Below, piece after piece: positions 13,794 to 15,321 of a stretch of DNA of 15,321 nucleotides. The number at the start of each line of letters is the position of its first letter. Position 1 is the first letter of the stretch. The position numbers and the translations under genes were made by a program. Origin of the DNA: Teretinema sp964641135 (GTDB lineage Bacteria; Spirochaetota; Spirochaetia; Treponematales; Treponemataceae); assembly GCA_964641135.1 (NCBI GenBank), contig CAZXJV010000068.1, positions 1 through 15,321 on the forward strand. Direction: 5' to 3'. Below the pieces are notes generated by a model. That model saw nothing but the letters and a program-made list of their open reading frames with translations. It was not told the DNA's origin and ran no database searches.

Positions 13794-15321
13794 ATGGCAG
13801 AACTGTTGGCGCCGGCCGGTAATCCGGAAGCGCTGGATGCGGCAATTAATGAGGGCGCGGATGCTGTATATCTGGGATTGAAGAGTTTCAACGCCCGCTT
13901 GCGGTCTTCGAATTTTGCCTGGTCGCAGTTTGAGGCAGCCTGCGATGTATTGCACCGTAGAGGTAAAAAGGTGTTCGTTACGGTCAATACCGTGTTGACG
14001 GACAATGAAACCGAGAGGATGTATCGTTTCCTTGCCTACCTTGATCGCGTAGGACCTGACGCGCTTATTGTTCAGGATTTTGGCCTTGTCCGCATGATCC
14101 GTGAACATTTTCCCCGCCTGAAAATTCATGCATCGACACAGATGAACATTGCCAGTGCCCGTGCTGTTAATACCATGAGCCGATCCGGTGTCTCCCGTGT
14201 TGTTCTTGCCCGGGAACTCGGTCTGGAAGAGGTACGTCAGATCCGTGAACGCACATCCTGTGAACTTGAGGTGTTTGTGCACGGCGCGCTCTGTGTAAGT
14301 CAGTCGGGCTTGTGTCTTTTTTCCAGTTTCCTCGGAGGAAAGTCAGCTAACCGCGGGTTGTGCGCACAGGCCTGCCGCCGTTTGTACAGCGCCGAAGAAG
14401 AAAACGGCACCACACAGGGCTATTATTTTTCGCCGCTTGATTTACAGCTGATCGATCACATTCCCGATCTGGTTCAGGCTGGCGTACATTCATTCAAGAT
14501 CGAAGGACGGATGAAAAGCGCCGAATATGTCGGCACTGTTGTTTCCGCATACCGGTATGTTCTTGATAATTGGGAAAGCGGGCGAAAGGCAGCCGTTGAA
14601 ACAGCACGACGCATACTTGCAAATGATTTTGCACGGGGAAAAACCGCATACTGGTACGATATTCCGTCAATCGATAAAGCCGGATTAAAAGTACTAAAGC
14701 CTGATCAGGCTGGCGGTACCGGAATTGCGCTGGGAAAGATAGACAAAGTGCGTGCCTCGGGTGATATCCGTCTTGGCAGTCTTCGTGGAGGTTCATACGA
14801 GCCTGAAATCGGTGATTCCCTGCGCTTCCATAAAAAAGATGATTCAGGACGAACCAGTCACAAGGTCCAGACAGTAGAACATGCTGAAGGAAAGACATGG
14901 ATTGATCTTCCGGAAAATCACGGTACGGGCGACCCTGTGTATCTTATTCAAACAAAAACAATGTCCCGCCGTTATCCTCGTGTTCTGCCTGCCGATCTGT
15001 CTCCGTATAACCGCCAGCCCCTTGGTGAAAAGCTTACTCCTCTTTCGCTGATACCGCCGGTGTTACCGGCTGCGGGAGGAAAAGCGAAATTCGGGAGATC
15101 CCCGGAAAGTGTATTCCCTGCGGGAATCTATGTTCAGGTTTCCAGTATGGAGGATCTGTATCAGAGCCTTACCGACCGGCCGGTACGGGCGATTGTGGAA
15201 CTTAATTCGGAAACCGCAGCTGCTTTGTGCGCCGTGAATCCTGACAATACACTGCCGTATTCAAGACGGGAACTGATTATTTCTCTTGATCCTTTTTTAC
15301 CCCAGGCGTCGGACGACGAAC
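13794..15321 (+). CDS. Peptidase U32 family protein, 3' end outside window
   Basis: The frame opens at ATG 13794 (AGGGGGA upstream) and stays open to the window end, giving at least 509 residues; the gene continues beyond. The N-terminus MAELLAPAGNPEAL, GADAVYLGLKSFNAR, HASTQMNIAS and ARELGLEEV are typical of U32 proteins. The signature E-x-F-x-x-G-A-L-C-x4-G-x-C-x-x-S is present as EVFVHGALCVSQSGLCLFS (159-177), followed by RGLCAQACRR. C167, C174, C190 and C194 would be the cluster ligands. KIEGRMKSAEYV (235-246) is also conserved. Members include PrtC-type collagenases by name and the RNA-modifying TrhP (tRNA hydroxylation) and RlhA (rRNA hydroxylation); the four cysteines favour an RNA-modification role over peptidase activity, as inference. 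The region after about 300 is the extended C-terminal part seen in longer members. Confidence 0.95.
   Translation, partial: MAELLAPAGNPEALDAAINEGADAVYLGLKSFNARLRSSNFAWSQFEAACDVLHRRGKKVFVTVNTVLTDNETERMYRFLAYLDRVGPDALIVQDFGLVRMIREHFPRLKIHASTQMNIASARAVNTMSRSGVSRVVLARELGLEEVRQIRERTSCELEVFVHGALCVSQSGLCLFSSFLGGKSANRGLCAQACRRLYSAEEENGTTQGYYFSPLDLQLIDHIPDLVQAGVHSFKIEGRMKSAEYVGTVVSAYRYVLDNWESGRKAAVETARRILANDFARGKTAYWYDIPSIDKAGLKVLKPDQAGGTGIALGKIDKVRASGDIRLGSLRGGSYEPEIGDSLRFHKKDDSGRTSHKVQTVEHAEGKTWIDLPENHGTGDPVYLIQTKTMSRRYPRVLPADLSPYNRQPLGEKLTPLSLIPPVLPAAGGKAKFGRSPESVFPAGIYVQVSSMEDLYQSLTDRPVRAIVELNSETAAALCAVNPDNTLPYSRRELIISLDPFLPQASDDE

Noticed and set aside
1..15321. Sigma54 -24/-12 promoters as targets of the response regulator
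   Set aside because: Scanned intergenic regions for GG-N10-GC in a TGGC/TTGC context and found none that was convincing upstream of a start.

Overview
The window looks like chromosome of a spirochaete, most likely a Treponema-type organism. The main evidence is a long gene whose product matches the periplasmic flagellar collar protein FlcA, a protein of spirochaetes with periplasmic flagella: an acidic N-terminus, a single membrane span and a TPR-rich C-terminus. A relaxed-lipobox lipoprotein, a secreted DUF2259-type protein and several envelope proteins fit this. Base composition looks moderate (near 50% GC by eye). The species cannot be fixed from the sequence alone.

Layout. 1-2444: the 3' part of a membrane sensor histidine kinase, overlapping by 4 nt a sigma54-activating NtrC/AtoC-type response regulator. 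2489-4024: a GT-B-like putative glycosyltransferase on the same strand. 4011-4733 (minus): a secreted protein with two CBM48/AMPK-type glycogen-binding-like domains, convergent with the previous gene. 4910-8299: flcA, divergent from the CBM48 gene. 8300-9196: about 900 bp without protein genes, holding one intact tRNA-Val(CAC). Two exact 137-bp repeats carrying only the 5' part of that tRNA lie before it. About two and a half 116-bp repeats carrying only its 3' part lie after it. 9197-10543: a two-gene operon with a strong promoter, encoding a NYN-domain (probably NYN plus LOTUS) RNase-like protein and a CTP-dependent lipid (polyprenol/diacylglycerol) kinase-like membrane protein. 10595-11452 (minus): an unknown polytopic membrane protein. 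11494-12177: a secreted DUF2259-like protein. 12167-12577 (minus): a small hypothetical protein. 12717-13736: a lipoprotein with a lamin-tail-like domain. 13794 to the window end: a U32-family protein with four candidate Fe-S cysteines, cut by the window edge.

The coding part is mostly ordinary core genome with envelope, motility and lipid/glycan themes. The outstanding feature is the tRNA-Val locus. Its repeats are arranged as nested half-tRNAs around the intact gene: 5' halves in order on the left, 3' halves in order on the right. Each half is joined to a hairpin at about the point where the anticodon arm or variable loop should be, and each is separated from the next by left and right arms that are inverted repeats of each other. 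This reads like an element that carries a complete tRNA-Val and has been inserted repeatedly into the middle of the previous tRNA-Val copy, or like a two-sided amplification that gives the same picture. I know of no described system with this layout, but I could not search for one.
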